Source of the DNA: Mycobacterium sp.
GTDB taxonomy: Bacteria > Actinomycetota > Actinomycetes > Mycobacteriales > Mycobacteriaceae
Direction: 5' to 3'
DNA length: 64,000 bases
Assembly: GCF_004298145.1 (NCBI RefSeq)
Contig: NZ_SCRH01000003.1
Location: 1 to 64,000 of the forward strand
In this document: piece by piece, positions 18,098-27,729 of the stretch
How the letters are laid out: each line of letters begins with the position of its first letter
How positions within the stretch are numbered: the stretch's first letter is position 1
Position numbers and translations under genes: made by a program
The notes under the pieces: generated by a model
What the model was told of the DNA's origin: nothing
The model's input: the letters and a program-made list of their open reading frames with translations, nothing else
Databases searched by the model: none

Positions 18098-19839
18098 TTC
18101 GCACGTGGTTGAGCCTGGTCCCGGTGGATCGCCGCAACCGGGTCATCGCCTACACGGTGCTGGCGTTGATCTCCGTCGTCGTGCGGGCGGTGGCCACCGT
18201 CCTGCTGGTCCCCCTGGTGGGGGCGTTGTTCGGTGACGTCCCGCAGCGCGCGATGGTCTGGCTGGGCTGGCTGACCGCCGCAACCGTGGTGGGCTGGGTG
18301 ATCGACACCGCGACAGCGCGCATCGGCTTCAACCTGGGTTTCGCCGTGCTGGACCACAGCCAGCATGACGTGGCGGACCGCCTGCCCGGCGTGCGGCTGG
18401 ATTGGTTCACCGCCGAGCACACCGCGACGGCGCGCCAGGCGATCGCGGCGACCGGCCCGGAACTCGTCGGCCTCGTCGTCAACCTGCTCACACCGCTGAT
18501 CTCGGCCGTGCTGCTGCCCGCCGCCATCGCGGTGGTCCTGTTGCCGGTCTCCTGGCAGCTGGGCCTCGCCGCCCTGGGCGGCCTGCCGCTGATGTTGGGC
18601 GCGCTGTGGGCGTCGGCACGCCTGGCGCGTCGCGCCGATTCCACCGCGGCCGAGGCCAACAGCGCGCTCACCGAACGGATCATCGAATTCGCCCGAACCC
18701 AGCAGGCGTTGCGCGCCGCGCGGCGCGTCGAGCCGGCCAGAAGCATGGTCGGCGACGCGCTGGCCGCACAGCACGGCGCGACCATGCGCCTGCTCTCCAT
18801 GCAGGTCCCGGGCCAGCTGCTGTTCAGCCTCGCCAGCCAGCTGGCCCTGATCCTGCTGGCCGGCGCGACCACCGCGCTGACGGTGAACGGAACGCTCACG
18901 GTGGCCGAGGCCATCGCATTGATCGTCGTCATCGTGCGCTACCTCGAGCCGTTCACCACCATCAGCGAGTTGGCGCCGGCGCTCGAAAGCACCCGCGCCA
19001 CGCTCGACAACATTCGTGCCGTGCTCACCGCACCGCTGATGAACGCCGGCGCCGCGACACTGTCGGGCGCCGCGGCGCCGCGTATCGAATTCGACGACGT
19101 CGTGTTCGGGTACCCAGCTGTCGGTGGTACCACCGACCTGGTGCTCGACGGGGTGAGCTTCTCCTTGGAGGCGGGAGGCACGACGGCGATCGTCGGACCG
19201 TCCGGGTCGGGCAAGAGCACCATCCTGGCGCTGATCGCCGGGCTGCACGAGCCCACCCGCGGCCGGGTGCTGATCGACGGCGTCGACGCGGCGACCCTGG
19301 ACGCCGAAGCGCGGCGCGCGGCAAGCAGCGTCGTGTTCCAGCATCCCTATCTGTTCCACGGGTCGATCCGCGACAACGTGTTCGCCGGAGACCCCGGCGC
19401 CGCCGATGACCGGTTCAGGCGGGCGGTGACGCTCGCGCGCGTCGACGAGCTCGTCGCAAGGCTGCCCGACGGCGCCGGCAGCGTCGTCGGTGAAGCCGGC
19501 TCGGCCCTCTCCGGCGGTGAACGGCAGCGCGTCAGCATCGCCCGCGCGTTGCTCAAACCCGCACCGATACTGCTGGTAGACGAGGCGACCAGCGCGCTGG
19601 ACACCGAGAACGAAGCCGCCGTGGTCGACGCGCTCACCGCCGACCCGCAATCGCGCACCCAGGTGATCGTTGCGCACCGTTTGGCCAGCATCAGCCACGC
19701 CGACCGAGTCCTGTTTCTCGACAACGGGCGGGTGGTCGAGGACGGTACGGTCGACGAATTGCTCGCTGCGGGCGGTCGTTTCGACGAATTCTGGCGGCAG
19801 CAGCACGAGGCAGCCGAATGGCGCATTCTGGCCGAGTAG
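18094..19839 (+). CDS. irtB: iron-carboxymycobactin ABC importer subunit IrtB
   Basis: This 581-residue half-transporter pairs with IrtA in the inner membrane. An ABC exporter-like transmembrane domain fills the first 330 residues. The nucleotide-binding domain follows, with Walker [12 protein letters not shown]-loop [11 protein letters not shown], signature [10 protein letters not shown] and Walker [13 protein letters not shown]. The 4-bp overlap with irtA implies coupled translation and a 1:1 ratio. In M. tuberculosis fabG2 and other genes follow; here the next gene is a kinase-fold protein. Confidence 0.95.
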   Translation: MIRTWLSLVPVDRRNRVIAYTVLALISVVVRAVATVLLVPLVGALFGDVPQRAMVWLGWLTAATVVGWVIDTATARIGFNLGFAVLDHSQHDVADRLPGVRLDWFTAEHTATARQAIAATGPELVGLVVNLLTPLISAVLLPAAIAVVLLPVSWQLGLAALGGLPLMLGALWASARLARRADSTAAEANSALTERIIEFARTQQALRAARRVEPARSMVGDALAAQHGATMRLLSMQVPGQLLFSLASQLALILLAGATTALTVNGTLTVAEAIALIVVIVRYLEPFTTISELAPALESTRATLDNIRAVLTAPLMNAGAATLSGAAAPRIEFDDVVFGYPAVGGTTDLVLDGVSFSLEAGGTTAIVGPSGSGKSTILALIAGLHEPTRGRVLIDGVDAATLDAEARRAASSVVFQHPYLFHGSIRDNVFAGDPGAADDRFRRAVTLARVDELVARLPDGAGSVVGEAGSALSGGERQRVSIARALLKPAPILLVDEATSALDTENEAAVVDALTADPQSRTQVIVAHRLASISHADRVLFLDNGRVVEDGTVDELLAAGGRFDEFWRQQHEAAEWRILAE

Positions 19840-19852
19840 ATTGCCACGGCTG

Positions 19853-19869
19853 ACCGCAACTCTTGCGGT
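19853..19869. promoter_or_regulatory. 17-bp palindrome upstream of the kinase-fold gene
   Basis: ACCGCAACTCTTGCGGT has perfect 7-bp arms around a 3-bp centre, typical of a dimeric repressor site. It is 57 bp before the ATG of the next gene. A TACAGT sequence (19876-19881) that could serve as a -10 follows within 10 bp. It starts 13 bp after the irtB stop, so a weak terminator hairpin is the alternative. Confidence 0.45.
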
Positions 19870-19926
19870 ATGCCTTACAGTTGGTCAGTCGGACGGAGCT
19901 GTCTGCGTACAGGAGGCGTGCTGCTT

Positions 19927-21006
19927 ATGAGTGTTGTGCTGTCGATACCGCGCTACCCCGGCGACGTGACCCCGGCGTGGTTGTCGGCCGCGCTCAGTGG
20001 GCGCGGCGCGGCCGTCGAGGTCGCCGACGTGGACGTGGTCGCGATCGGCACCGGACAGACCGGGGCCACCTACCGGGTGACCGCCCGCTACGCGACGGAT
20101 CCCGGTGACCTGCCGCAGACGTTTGTGATCAAGCTGCCGGCCCAGGACGACACGGTGCGCGACCGGGTGGTCATCGGCTACCGCAGCGAATGCGCGTTCT
20201 ATTCCTCGGTGGTGGATCGGGTGCGGGTGCCGACGCCGCAATGCTTCTATTCCGAGATCACCGAGGACGCAATGGATTTTGCCCTGCTGCTCGCCGATCA
20301 GGCGCCTGCGGTGCAGGGCGATCAGCTCATCGGCTGCGGTGAAGCCGAAGCGCGCCTTGCGGTTGACGCGCTGGCCGGCCTGCACGCGCCCAGCTGGTGT
20401 GACCCCGTCTGGCTTGATTTCCCGGGCATCGCGTTCGGCCGGCCGGATGAGGCCGGTGCGGGCGGCATGGGCGAGGTGGCGAAGATGAGCGCCGACATCA
20501 CGCTGGACAAGCTGGGCGATCGCATGAGCGCCGAAGACCGCGATACCTTCAGTGCGGCAATGGGTTTGATCACACCGTGGTTGCTGTCCGAGTACGACCG
20601 ATTCGCGTTGCTGCACGGCGACTACCGTCTGGACAACCTGTTGTTCGATCCGGACCGAACCAGGGTCAGCGTGGTCGACTGGCAGACGCTCGGCGTGGGT
20701 CTGCCGACCCGGGATCTCGCCTACTTCACAGCAACCAGCCTCAATGCGCGGCTGCGCGCCGGCATCGAGGAAGAGCTGGTCACCGACTACCATCGCGCGC
20801 TGACGGCCGGCGGGGTCAGCGACTACGACCGCGAAACATGTTGGCGTGATTACCGCCTCGGGGTGCTGCAGGCACCGCTGATCTCGGCGCTGGGGTTCGC
20901 GTTCGCCGCCGCGACCGAGCGCGGCGACGACATGGTCCTGGCCATGCTCAGCCGCGGCTGCCAGGCGATCCGGGAGCTGGGGACGCTGGAGCTAATCGGG
21001 CACTGA
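19927..21006 (+). CDS. aminoglycoside-phosphotransferase/ecdysteroid-kinase-fold protein
   Basis: This 359-residue protein has the kinase-like fold of APH/EcKinase enzymes. The catalytic loop HGDYRLDNLLFD and the metal-binding VVDWQTLGVG are both present, and the N-lobe lysine is probably in TFVIKLPAQD. Such mycobacterial proteins are often annotated as phosphotransferases, but the substrate is unknown, and nothing here indicates antibiotic resistance. The start is ATG (MSVVLSIPRYPGDVTP); a GTG three codons earlier is possible. It runs into the convergent LuxR gene, overlapping by 15 bp. Confidence 0.8.
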   Translation: MSVVLSIPRYPGDVTPAWLSAALSGRGAAVEVADVDVVAIGTGQTGATYRVTARYATDPGDLPQTFVIKLPAQDDTVRDRVVIGYRSECAFYSSVVDRVRVPTPQCFYSEITEDAMDFALLLADQAPAVQGDQLIGCGEAEARLAVDALAGLHAPSWCDPVWLDFPGIAFGRPDEAGAGGMGEVAKMSADITLDKLGDRMSAEDRDTFSAAMGLITPWLLSEYDRFALLHGDYRLDNLLFDPDRTRVSVVDWQTLGVGLPTRDLAYFTATSLNARLRAGIEEELVTDYHRALTAGGVSDYDRETCWRDYRLGVLQAPLISALGFAFAAATERGDDMVLAMLSRGCQAIRELGTLELIGH

Positions 21007-24000
21007 GCGGCGGGCCACTTCCTGCGCCAATTGCACGCGCGAGGTGAGCCCGAGTTTGGCGTAGACGTGGGTGAGATGCGTCTGCACGGTCCGCGGGGAA
21101 ATGAACAGCCGGTCGCCGATATCCTTGTTGCCCAACCCCTTGCCAACGAGGCGGACGACATCGTGCTCCATGGGGGTCAGTGAGTCCCAGCCGCTGAGCG
21201 GGCGTTTGCGTTCTCCCCGTCCGCGGCGCGCGTACGCGATCGCCTCTTGTGTGGACAGGGCCGTACCGGCCGCCCAGCCGGCGTCGAATTCGTTTTCCGA
21301 CAGCGCTTCACGGGTCGCGTCCACCGATGCGGCGTATTCGGCGTCGTACACCCGGAAGCGCACCACGCCGGTGCGCTGACGGACCGCGTGGGCCGCGCCG
21401 AAAAGGCGCGCCGCTTCCAGGTGGCTCCCACCAACGTGGGCCAGCGCGGCCAGACACTCGAGCAGATCGGGAACGAACAAGTGGGCTTGCGTCTCCGCGG
21501 CGCGGGTCAGCGCGTCGTGGAGATCGCGTTCGGCCTGCCCGGGCTCGTTTTCCGCCAAGGCCACGCGCGCCCGATTGAGCAGCGCCTGCACCGTGAACCA
21601 ACCCGCCGCGGCCGCAACGTCCTCGTCGGCGAAGCGACGCGCGGACGTCAGATCGCCACGGGCCAGCGCGGCCTGGGCCGAGGGCTTGTTGATGGTGCTC
21701 GCAAGCGGAAAGCCGGCGAACCGCTCGCGAGCGGCATCGCTGGCATCGGTGGCCGCGCCCACGTCGCCACCGGCCAGCGCCGCGAAAGCCACCGCCGCGT
21801 AGACGACACCTTCCTGGTACTGGCCGATTCCCGCGGCGTCGTCGAGCGCCTCGAGCGCGATCGCCCGTCCCGCGTCCGCCTGACCGCTGTGGGCCAGCAC
21901 GTGGCCCAGGGCCGCCCGGGCATTGACCTGCCAGATCAGGGCGTGCGCCGCGTCCGCTTCGATTACCAATTCGCGATGCCGCGCTTCGGCCCCGGCGATA
22001 TCGCCTCGGACCCACTGCACTCCGGTGAGACACCACCGGCAACCGCGCGAATAACCCCGGTCGCCGATCTCTTCGGCGAGTTTGCGGCCCTCCATGGCGG
22101 CCGTCAGTGCTCCGTCGAGGTCTCCCGCGCCGACTATGGAGGTGAGCGCCTGACTGTAGAGGAGCTGGCTTAGCCTCCACCGATCGCCAATGGCTCGGGT
22201 CAAGTCGGCTCCCTCGGACAAGTATGGCCGGGCCAGTTCGGCGTCCCAGGCGGCGAGGCGGCCGCAAGCGGTGAGAGTGCGCGCCAGCAGCGCCGGATCG
22301 TCCAGCTCACGCGCGATGGCCAGCGAACGCTGTGCTCGCGCAAAGCTTTCCGCGTCACGCATATTATCCAGGAATGCCTTGTCGGCCAACGCCCGTGCCA
22401 TCGCCCGAGGTGTCACATCTGTGCCATTGACCTCAGCGTCGGCCAGACCCGCGTCGAGCCAGTCCGAACCCTCCTTGAGCCCCCCTCGTGTCAGCCAGAG
22501 TGGCTGCAGCGACGTGGCGAGGAGTAGTGCGCTGTCGGTGTCGAAATTCTCGCGGCTCCATGCGAATGCGGCTCGTAGATTGTCAATGTTGGCTTCAGCT
22601 TGGTCAAGCAGGAGTTCCAGACTGGTGTCACCGGGAGCGTCGAGTGTCGCTGCCATGGCGCTGAAATAGTCGCGGTGTCGGCCTCGAACAGCGATGGCTT
22701 CCGGGGATTCGCTGAGCTTTTCCTGCGTATACTGGCGGATCGTTTCGAGCAACCGATATCGCGTTGCCCCGTCAGTGGATTCGGCAATCACCAGCGACTT
22801 GTCAATGAGCAACGCGAGCACATCCAACACCTGGTGCGACGCCAAGTCGTTGTCGCAGACTACTTCTCGGCAGGCTTCGAGGTCGAACCCACCCATAAAA
22901 ACCCCGAGCCTGCGGAACAATATCCGTTCCGGGTCGGTCAACAGCGCATGCGACCAATCCACCGAGGCACGCAATGTCTGCTGGCGACGTACCGCCGTCC
23001 GCGATCCGCCGGTCAGCAACCGGAACCGATCTTGCAGGCCGGCAAGGACCTCGTTGGGCGACAACGCGCGGACCCGCGCCGCCGCCAACTCGATCGCCAA
23101 GGGCATGCCATCGAGGCGGCGGCAAATCTCGTTCACCGCAACCGCATTGTCGTCATTGATGGTGAACCCGGGACGCACCTGGGCGGCGCGATCGCTGAAT
23201 AACCGGACGGCGTCGTCGGCCAGCGACAACGACGGCACCCGCCACGTCACCTCGCCGCTGATGCCGATCGGCTCGCGGCTCGTCGCGAGCACGGTCAATC
23301 GTGGGCAGTCCCGCAGCAACGCACTGGCCAGTCCCGCGCTGGCATCCAGCAGATGCTCGCAGTTGTCGAGCACCACCAGCATGTGCCCGCCGCCGATGAA
23401 TTGCAGCAGGCTTTTCTCCGAAGAACGCCCGGGTTGGTCCGGCAGCCCCAGCGCGCGTGCAGCCACGATGGGCACCAGGTCGGGGTCGGTGAGCGGTGCC
23501 AAGTCCACATACCAGGTTCCGTCGGCATAATCGCCGGCGACGAGGGCCGCTATCTGCACCGCCAGTCGGGTCTTGCCGGCGCCGCCCGCGCCGGTCAAGG
23601 TCACCAATCTGTTCCGCGCAAGCATGTTGCGGACTTCGCTCATCTCGGCGTCTCGCCCCACAAAACTGGTTAGCTCGACTGGAAGATGTTGGGCAGCAAC
23701 GGCTTCGTGCTTTCGAAGGGGGGGAAATTCGTTGCAGAGATCGGAATGACATAGCTGCACAACCCGTTCGGCTCGGGGCAGATCCCGCAGCGCATGAGTG
23801 CCCAGGTCGGCCAACCAGGCGTCGTCAGGGAGCACGTCGGCAACCAGGTCGCTGCTGGTGCCCGACAACACCGTCTGGCCTCCATGCGCGAGTTCGCGAA
23901 GCCGCGCAGTCCGGTTGATGGCCGGCCCGACGTAGTTGTATTCGTCGCGCAGCTGCACCTCGCCGGTGTGCACGCCGATCCGTAACCGCAACGGAGCCAG

Positions 24001-24309
24001 GGGCGCGCGTTGCAATGCGAGCGCGCACCCCACCGCATCAGATGCTCGAGCGAATGCGATGACGAAGCTGTCACCCTCACCTTGCTCGACCGGGCGGACG
24101 CCGCGATGCACCCCGACCAACTCGGCCAGCGTTCGATCCAGGTTGGCGATTGCAGCGGTCATCTCCGACGGCTGGGAGTCCCATAATCGTGTCGAGCCTT
24201 GGACGTCGGCCAGCAGCAACGTCACAGTGCCGGTCGGCAGAGGCTCGTTCATGGCCACGTCGCTCCAGTCCAAGGGAGGGATTTCCGCCCGAGGATCGAT
24301 CTCGCTCAT
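20992..24309 (-). CDS. large regulator: class III cyclase domain, AAA/NB-ARC ATPase, TPR-like region, LuxR HTH
   Basis: This protein of about 1,105 residues resembles Rv1358, Rv0386 and Rv2488c. The N-terminal cyclase domain (25-190) keeps both metal aspartates (Asp35, Asp80) and the transition-state pair (Asn132, Arg136). The substrate-selecting Lys/Asp of adenylyl cyclases is replaced by Gln76 and Asn125. The ATPase follows, with Walker A TGAGGAGKTR and VVLDNCEHLLDA, then a helical repeat region, and a C-terminal LuxR helix-turn-helix (LTPMEHDVVRLV through RTVQTHLTHVYAKL). The start could also be 24321. The domain order suggests a signal-integrating transcription factor; the signal and targets are unknown. 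Confidence 0.9.
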   Translation of the reverse strand: MSEIDPRAEIPPLDWSDVAMNEPLPTGTVTLLLADVQGSTRLWDSQPSEMTAAIANLDRTLAELVGVHRGVRPVEQGEGDSFVIAFARASDAVGCALALQRAPLAPLRLRIGVHTGEVQLRDEYNYVGPAINRTARLRELAHGGQTVLSGTSSDLVADVLPDDAWLADLGTHALRDLPRAERVVQLCHSDLCNEFPPLRKHEAVAAQHLPVELTSFVGRDAEMSEVRNMLARNRLVTLTGAGGAGKTRLAVQIAALVAGDYADGTWYVDLAPLTDPDLVPIVAARALGLPDQPGRSSEKSLLQFIGGGHMLVVLDNCEHLLDASAGLASALLRDCPRLTVLATSREPIGISGEVTWRVPSLSLADDAVRLFSDRAAQVRPGFTINDDNAVAVNEICRRLDGMPLAIELAAARVRALSPNEVLAGLQDRFRLLTGGSRTAVRRQQTLRASVDWSHALLTDPERILFRRLGVFMGGFDLEACREVVCDNDLASHQVLDVLALLIDKSLVIAESTDGATRYRLLETIRQYTQEKLSESPEAIAVRGRHRDYFSAMAATLDAPGDTSLELLLDQAEANIDNLRAAFAWSRENFDTDSALLLATSLQPLWLTRGGLKEGSDWLDAGLADAEVNGTDVTPRAMARALADKAFLDNMRDAESFARAQRSLAIARELDDPALLARTLTACGRLAAWDAELARPYLSEGADLTRAIGDRWRLSQLLYSQALTSIVGAGDLDGALTAAMEGRKLAEEIGDRGYSRGCRWCLTGVQWVRGDIAGAEARHRELVIEADAAHALIWQVNARAALGHVLAHSGQADAGRAIALEALDDAAGIGQYQEGVVYAAVAFAALAGGDVGAATDASDAARERFAGFPLASTINKPSAQAALARGDLTSARRFADEDVAAAAGWFTVQALLNRARVALAENEPGQAERDLHDALTRAAETQAHLFVPDLLECLAALAHVGGSHLEAARLFGAAHAVRQRTGVVRFRVYDAEYAASVDATREALSENEFDAGWAAGTALSTQEAIAYARRGRGERKRPLSGWDSLTPMEHDVVRLVGKGLGNKDIGDRLFISPRTVQTHLTHVYAKLGLTSRVQLAQEVARRSVPD

Positions 24310-24372
24310 GTTAGCCAGCATGAGCTTTGCGCATGCCGCAATACATCGGCGTATGCGCGTAGATCTCCGAGC

Positions 24373-24801
24373 TCAGAGGTCGCCGGTGAAGTCGGCGCTC
24401 AGCCAGCGATCCGGCCGGATGGTGAACAGCGCCTCCTCGACGCCTTCCATGCTGCGGACGAACGCCCGCCCGCCTTCCTCGCCGAGGTAGCGAATGGCGA
24501 TGGCTTCCTGCACGTCGGCCGGGGCCGGGTTGGTGGTGTCGACCACCGCGCCCTCGACCACGACGTACTGATACGGGGGCTCCTCGCGCTGGACGACCAG
24601 CGTCACCACCCCGGACCGCTCGATGAGCCGCGCCTTGCGACTGGACGGCCCGGTCATGATCCGGATGTTGCCGCCCGGGGTGTAGTCGTACCAAATCGGG
24701 ACACTGGCCGGCGGCCGGCCGTCGGCGGCCGCGACGGACAGCACGCCGACGCGCTTGGCGGCCAGGAACTCCTGACGCTCGGTTTCGGTGAAGGCTTTCA
24801 T
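24373..24801 (-). CDS. pyridoxamine 5'-phosphate oxidase-fold (PPOX class) protein
   Basis: This 142-residue protein has the split-barrel flavin/F420-binding fold: RVGVLSVAAADGRPPASVPIWYDY, then IRIMTGPSSRKARLIE and VEGAVV. Members of this class in mycobacteria bind FMN or F420 and reduce diverse substrates; which cofactor applies here cannot be read off. It stands alone between the LuxR regulator and the SDR gene, on the same strand as both. Confidence 0.8.
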   Translation of the reverse strand: MKAFTETERQEFLAAKRVGVLSVAAADGRPPASVPIWYDYTPGGNIRIMTGPSSRKARLIERSGVVTLVVQREEPPYQYVVVEGAVVDTTNPAPADVQEAIAIRYLGEEGGRAFVRSMEGVEEALFTIRPDRWLSADFTGDL

Positions 24802-24851
24802 GTGGCCTGAAAGCGCGGATGCCCGACGATCTATTCCCGGACGGGCAGGTC

Positions 24852-25673
24852 CTAGTACTGCGTCGAGCCCTGATCGACCGGGATCTGCGCGGCGGTGACC
24901 TTACGCGACTCGTCGCTGGCCAGCCAGCACACGGTATCGGCGATCTCCTCCGGCTCGGCCACCCAGTCCGGCAGGAACGGCGTGAGGACGTGGGAGAGCT
25001 GCGGGTTGGTTTCCATCGTCTTGCCCACCGCCGTGACCATGTCGCCCGATCCCATCGGCGTATTCACCGGTCCGGGATGAACACTGTTCACCCGGATCGA
25101 ATGCTTACCCAACTCGGCGGCGAAGGCCCGCGCCAGCCCGGTGACGGCGTGCTTGCTGGCGGTGTAGTGAATCATGAACGGCTGCATCTTCATACCGGCG
25201 GCGGAACTGATCAGGATGATGGAACCGCCGCGGCCGCCTTCGATGATCTTGTCCGCGCCGGCCATCACGGTGTTCCAGGTGCCGGTCACGTTGATGTCCA
25301 TGACGTCGCGAAAGTTTTCCGGCGTGATGTCGTCCCACGCCTGCGGTGCGGCGACCCCGGCGTTGGCGACGATGATGTCCAGGCGCCCCAGTGCGGCGAC
25401 GCCGTCGTCGACGACCTTTCGGAGGCCGTCGAAGTCGCGGGTGTCCACGACCGAGGCGATGATCCGGCGGTTCGCTTCTTCAACCAGGCGAACGGTTTCG
25501 CTCAGGTCGTCCGGGCTCGCCGGGTCGTAGGGAACACAGGACGGAAGCTTGCCGGCGATGTCGACGGCGATGATGTCGGCGCCTTCTCGGGCCATGCGCA
25601 CCGCGTGCGCCCGGCCCTGGCCGCGTGCCGCGCCGGTAATGAATGCCACTTTTCCGGCAAGCTTGCCGCTCAT
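24852..25673 (-). CDS. mycofactocin-coupled SDR family oxidoreductase
   Basis: This 273-residue short-chain dehydrogenase has the nucleotide motif GAARGQGRAHAVRMAREGADIIA, typical of the mycofactocin-dependent SDR subfamily, which holds NAD tightly and passes electrons to mycofactocin. NAG, the catalytic Ser in LISSAAG and HYTASK complete the active site. It probably oxidises a hydroxyl group during lipid or alcohol breakdown. Its ATG overlaps the stop of the upstream acyl-CoA dehydrogenase gene (ATGA), so the two form an operon. Confidence 0.85.
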   Translation of the reverse strand: MSGKLAGKVAFITGAARGQGRAHAVRMAREGADIIAVDIAGKLPSCVPYDPASPDDLSETVRLVEEANRRIIASVVDTRDFDGLRKVVDDGVAALGRLDIIVANAGVAAPQAWDDITPENFRDVMDINVTGTWNTVMAGADKIIEGGRGGSIILISSAAGMKMQPFMIHYTASKHAVTGLARAFAAELGKHSIRVNSVHPGPVNTPMGSGDMVTAVGKTMETNPQLSHVLTPFLPDWVAEPEEIADTVCWLASDESRKVTAAQIPVDQGSTQY

Positions 25674-26866
25674 TGACGCTCCTTCGTTGTGGTGGCCCGC
25701 CCCGCCGCCTTGACCAGGTTCGATCCGATGATCAGGCGCTGAATCTCGCTGGTGCCCTCGTAGAGCCGTAGCAGGCGCACGTCGCGGTAGATGCGTTCGA
25801 CCGGAACGCCACGTATGTAGCCGCTGCCGCCGTGTATCTGCACCGCGAGATCCGCGACGTTGCCGGCCATTTCGGTGCAGAACAGCTTGGCCGCCGACGG
25901 GGCGATCCTGCGGTCCTGGTCGGTGACCCACAGCCGCGCCGCGTCACGCACCAGCGCCCGGCCGGCCAGCACCCCGGCCTGCTGGTCGGCGAGCATCGCC
26001 TGCACCAACTGAAAGCTTCCGATCGGCGCCCCGCCCTGCGTCGCGGTGGCGGCATACGCGACGGATTCGTCGAGCGCGCGTTGGGCGGCGCCCACGGCGA
26101 GGGCGGCGATGTGCACTCGCCCCCGAGCCAGCGAGGTCATCGCCGCGCGATAACCGATGTCTTCGCTGCCGCCGATCAGCGCGCCGCTGTCCGCCCGGAC
26201 GTCATCGAAGCTGACGTCGGCGGTCCATGCGCCTTCCTGACCCATCTTGGCGTCCTTGGCGCCGACCTGCACTCCGGCGGTGTCCGCCGGAACCAAAAAG
26301 ACCGCGATCCCGGGTCCCTTGTCGTCGGCCGGCCGGGTGCGGGCGAATACCACGAAAAGGTTGGCGACGGGCGCGTTGGTGATGAAGCGCTTCTGACCGG
26401 AGATCACCCAATTGTCGCCGTCGCGAACGGCTTTGGTGCGCAGGCCGGCCGGGTTCGATCCGGCGCCGGGTTCGGTCAACGCGAAGGAGGCGACGACGTC
26501 GCCGGATGCGATCGACGACAGCCAGCGCGACTTCTGTTCGTCGGTTCCGAACCCGACCAGAACCTGTCCGGCGATGCCGTTGTTGGTGCCGAACATCGAA
26601 CGCAGCGCCAGTGACGTGTAGCCCAGCTCCATCGCCAGCTCGACGTCCTGCATGAGGTTGAGGCCGAGTCCGCCCCACTCCTGGGGGATCGCGTAGCCGA
26701 ACAGGCCCATCCTCTTGGCTTCGTCGCGCAGGTCGTCGGGGACCCGATCGGTGTCGAGGATCTCCTGCTCGCGGGGGACGACCGCGCTGCGGACGAATTG
26801 CCTTGTCTGAGCGAGGATCTCGCGGAAGTCTTCGTCCGAGACTTCGGCGAACTCGGCGGTGGCCAT
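25670..26866 (-). CDS. acyl-CoA dehydrogenase
   Basis: This 398-residue FAD enzyme introduces an alpha,beta double bond into an acyl-Co[18 protein letters not shown] and FITNAPVA fit the flavin-binding middle domain. The C-terminal YEGTSEIQR carries the usual catalytic-base glutamate. I chose ATG ([13 protein letters not shown]), with AGGAG about 10 bp upstream; a GTG three codons earlier is the alternative. It is first in a two-gene operon with the SDR and is divergent from the 26989 operon across a region holding a palindrome. Confidence 0.88.
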   Translation of the reverse strand: MATAEFAEVSDEDFREILAQTRQFVRSAVVPREQEILDTDRVPDDLRDEAKRMGLFGYAIPQEWGGLGLNLMQDVELAMELGYTSLALRSMFGTNNGIAGQVLVGFGTDEQKSRWLSSIASGDVVASFALTEPGAGSNPAGLRTKAVRDGDNWVISGQKRFITNAPVANLFVVFARTRPADDKGPGIAVFLVPADTAGVQVGAKDAKMGQEGAWTADVSFDDVRADSGALIGGSEDIGYRAAMTSLARGRVHIAALAVGAAQRALDESVAYAATATQGGAPIGSFQLVQAMLADQQAGVLAGRALVRDAARLWVTDQDRRIAPSAAKLFCTEMAGNVADLAVQIHGGSGYIRGVPVERIYRDVRLLRLYEGTSEIQRLIIGSNLVKAAGRATTTKERQ

Positions 26867-26919
26867 TGGCTCCACGCTCCTCTCCCGATCCGGGGCACCC
26901 CGGTTCAGGGCAGAATCCT

Positions 26920-26935
26920 ATATCAAATATGATAT
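26920..26935. promoter_or_regulatory. AT-rich palindrome between divergent operons
   Basis: ATATCAAATATGATAT has perfect 6-bp arms (ATATCA/TGATAT) around 4 bp. It stands in an otherwise GC-rich 122-bp region between the acyl-CoA dehydrogenase (minus) and the SDR operon (plus). It is well placed to be a shared operator. The GntR/FCD regulator at the end of the plus-strand operon is the obvious candidate to bind it. Confidence 0.55.
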
Positions 26936-26988
26936 TTGCCTTGAGGCGCCCGGTGGGTGGCGATAATAGAGAAGGATGTGTGATCCAG

Positions 26989-27729
26989 GTGTCGTTGTTG
27001 ACAGGTCAGACCGCGGTAATCACGGGTGGAGCGCAAGGACTGGGTCTGGCCATCGCGGAGCGCTTTGTCGCCGAGGGAGCGCGAGTTGTGCTCGGCGACG
27101 TCAATCTCGAGGAAACCCAGGTGGCGGCCAAGCAGTTGGGCGGTGATGACGTCGCGGTGGCGGTCCGCTGCGATGTCACGCAGGCGTCCGATGTCGAGAC
27201 CCTGATCCAGACCGCGGTCGAGCGTTTCGGCGGCCTGGACATCATGGTCAACAACGCGGGGATCACCCGGGACGCGACGATGCGCAAGATGACCGAGGAG
27301 CAATTCGATCAGGTTATCTCCGTACACCTGAAGGGGACCTGGAACGGCACCCGGCTGGCCGCCGCCATCATGCGGGAAAACAAGCGCGGCGCCATCATCA
27401 ACATGTCCTCGGTGTCGGGGAAGGTCGGCATGGTCGGCCAGACCAACTACTCGGCGGCCAAGGCCGGCATCGTCGGCATGACCAAGGCGGCCGCCAAAGA
27501 GCTGGCCTATTTGGGTGTGCGAGTCAACGCGATCGCCCCCGGCTTGATCCGTTCCGCCATGACAGAGGCCATGCCACAGCGCATTTGGGATTCGAAGGTC
27601 GCCGAGGTGCCGATGGGCCGGGCCGGTGAGCCCAGCGAGGTCGCCAGCGTGGCGTTGTTCCTGGCGTCCGACCTGTCGTCGTACATGACCGGAACCGTCA
27701 TGGAGATCACCGGCGGCCGACACCTGTGA
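26989..27729 (+). CDS. SDR family 3-oxoacyl reductase-like dehydrogenase (FabG type)
   Basis: This 246-residue short-chain dehydrogenase has [21 protein letters not shown] and the active-site NYSAAK, all intact. Its context in a beta-oxidation operon suggests a 3-hydroxyacyl-CoA dehydrogenase rather than fatty-acid synthesis. GTG 26989 ([14 protein letters not shown]) is the likely start; GTG 26980 is also in frame, but GAAGGA lies only 3 bp before it. The stop overlaps the thiolase start (GTGA). Confidence 0.85.
   Translation: MSLLTGQTAVITGGAQGLGLAIAERFVAEGARVVLGDVNLEETQVAAKQLGGDDVAVAVRCDVTQASDVETLIQTAVERFGGLDIMVNNAGITRDATMRKMTEEQFDQVISVHLKGTWNGTRLAAAIMRENKRGAIINMSSVSGKVGMVGQTNYSAAKAGIVGMTKAAAKELAYLGVRVNAIAPGLIRSAMTEAMPQRIWDSKVAEVPMGRAGEPSEVASVALFLASDLSSYMTGTVMEITGGRHL

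Noticed and set aside
17722..19806. 694-codon open frame on the minus strand opposite irtA/irtB
   Set aside because: It is antisense to two complete ABC subunits, is rich in Arg, Gln, His and Gly with no domain, and is a common artefact of GC-rich codon bias.
19927..21006. Aminoglycoside resistance gene
   Set aside because: Only the shared kinase fold is present; the context and sequence do not indicate an aminoglycoside substrate.
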